From assembly GCF_019977655.1 (NCBI RefSeq), contig NZ_AP024849.1, positions 2,823,001 through 2,887,000 of the forward strand: DNA of 64,000 bases. The letters are read 5' to 3'. This DNA is from Clostridium gelidum. GTDB taxonomy: Bacteria > Bacillota > Clostridia > Clostridiales > Clostridiaceae. The notes beneath the pieces were generated by a model. That model made no database searches. It was not told the origin of the DNA and worked only from the letters and a program-made list of their open reading frames with translations. A program made the position numbers and the translations under genes. Positions 63,686 through 64,000 of the stretch are shown here, piece by piece (within the stretch, counting starts at the first letter, position 1; each line of letters begins with the position of its first letter).

Positions 63686-64000
63686 ATGGAGAAAATCAAA
63701 AATAACATTAATGCTGCTATGGCTAGGACAAAGGCAGCTCTCGTATTAAAAAATGCTTCAATAATAAATGTATTTACTCAAAAAATTGAAATTAATGATA
63801 TTGCAATAAACAAGTATACTATTATAGGTATTGGTAAGTATGATGGTATTTGTGAAATTGATTGTAGTGAATTGTTTGTTGCTCCTGGTTTTATAGATGC
63901 ACATGTGCATATTGAATCTTCCATGGTCACACCAGAAATCTTTTCTAATTTGGTTATTAAAAGAGGTGTCACAAGCATTATTGCTGATCCACATGAAATT
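63686..64000 (+). CDS. ade: Adenine deaminase, 5' part (cut by window end)
   Basis: The first 105 codons of an adenine deaminase, which converts adenine to hypoxanthine. A short N-terminal part (ALVLKNASIINVFTQKIEI) is followed by the metal-binding stretch VAPGFIDAHVHIESSM and GVTSIIADPHEI, typical of the Ade/AdeC family. The start follows GGGGGGA by five bases. The rest lies outside the window. Confidence 0.88.
   Translation, partial: MEKIKNNINAAMARTKAALVLKNASIINVFTQKIEINDIAINKYTIIGIGKYDGICEIDCSELFVAPGFIDAHVHIESSMVTPEIFSNLVIKRGVTSIIADPHEI

Overview
The window reads as chromosomal DNA of a low-GC anaerobic, spore-forming Firmicute, most likely Clostridium sensu stricto. The reasons are very AT-rich intergenic DNA, AGA-rich codon use, strong AGGAGG-type ribosome sites, a SpoIIM gene, AsrABC sulfite-type reductase, and many ferredoxin-like and molybdenum enzymes. 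I cannot assign a species. No rRNA, tRNA or CRISPR array was seen.

Region 1 (1-5430) is mixed and partly decayed: signal peptidase I, two broken genes, an LprI-like lipoprotein, an MBL-fold hydrolase and a cyclopropane-fatty-acid synthase. Region 2 (5455-19243) is a nitrate/molybdenum cluster: a NarK-type transporter divergent from a Crp-family regulator, asrABC (probably serving as nitrite reductase), a Cys-ligated molybdenum nitrate reductase with its ferredoxin and flavoprotein, mobA, a molybdenum-cofactor riboswitch with a terminator, a MoeA-like protein, moeA, mobB, a fragment of moaA, and a MOSC protein. Two near-perfect palindromes flank the regulator gene and probably are its operators.

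Region 3 (19800-33040) holds accessory and housekeeping genes: a Cys-rich small ORF and Crp regulator, a replisome-organiser-like protein, a cupin, a lone FtsH extracellular domain, DinB-like and DUF3795 proteins, a soluble chemoreceptor, a truncated hydrolase fused to a duplicated signal-peptidase leader, an ABC exporter, a large diguanylate cyclase, spoIIM, and a XerD-like protein that lacks most catalytic residues.

Region 4 (33305-51178) is the most interesting. A sigma-54 activator gene carries GTTC/GAAC half-sites at its end. They lie upstream of a consensus -24/-12 promoter that opens a run of fifteen genes: a MoeA-like protein, a Mop-type molybdenum aldehyde oxidoreductase, a flavin/dicluster/CCG fusion protein, a small zinc-ribbon protein, a methyltransferase, a C-GCAxxG-C-C protein, a Tes-like radical SAM enzyme, an XdhC-family maturation factor, an NTP-transferase/HD fusion, a histidine phosphatase, a PaaK-like adenylate-forming ligase, MogA, MoaA, MoaC and MOSC. 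This looks like a dedicated maturation or cofactor-tailoring system whose chemistry is not established.

Region 5 (51381-64000) is an anaerobic purine/ureide degradation cluster: ygeY, ygeW, carbamate kinase, hydantoinase, a YheO-like regulator, guanine deaminase, ygfK, an AzgA-type purine permease and the 5' part of adenine deaminase. YgeW plus carbamate kinase would recover ATP from carbamoyl groups. A roughly 165-bp inverted-repeat element occurs at 10723 and 54841, with a 75-bp variant at 61943. A structured, possibly transposon-derived RNA-like segment lies at 61584-61786.
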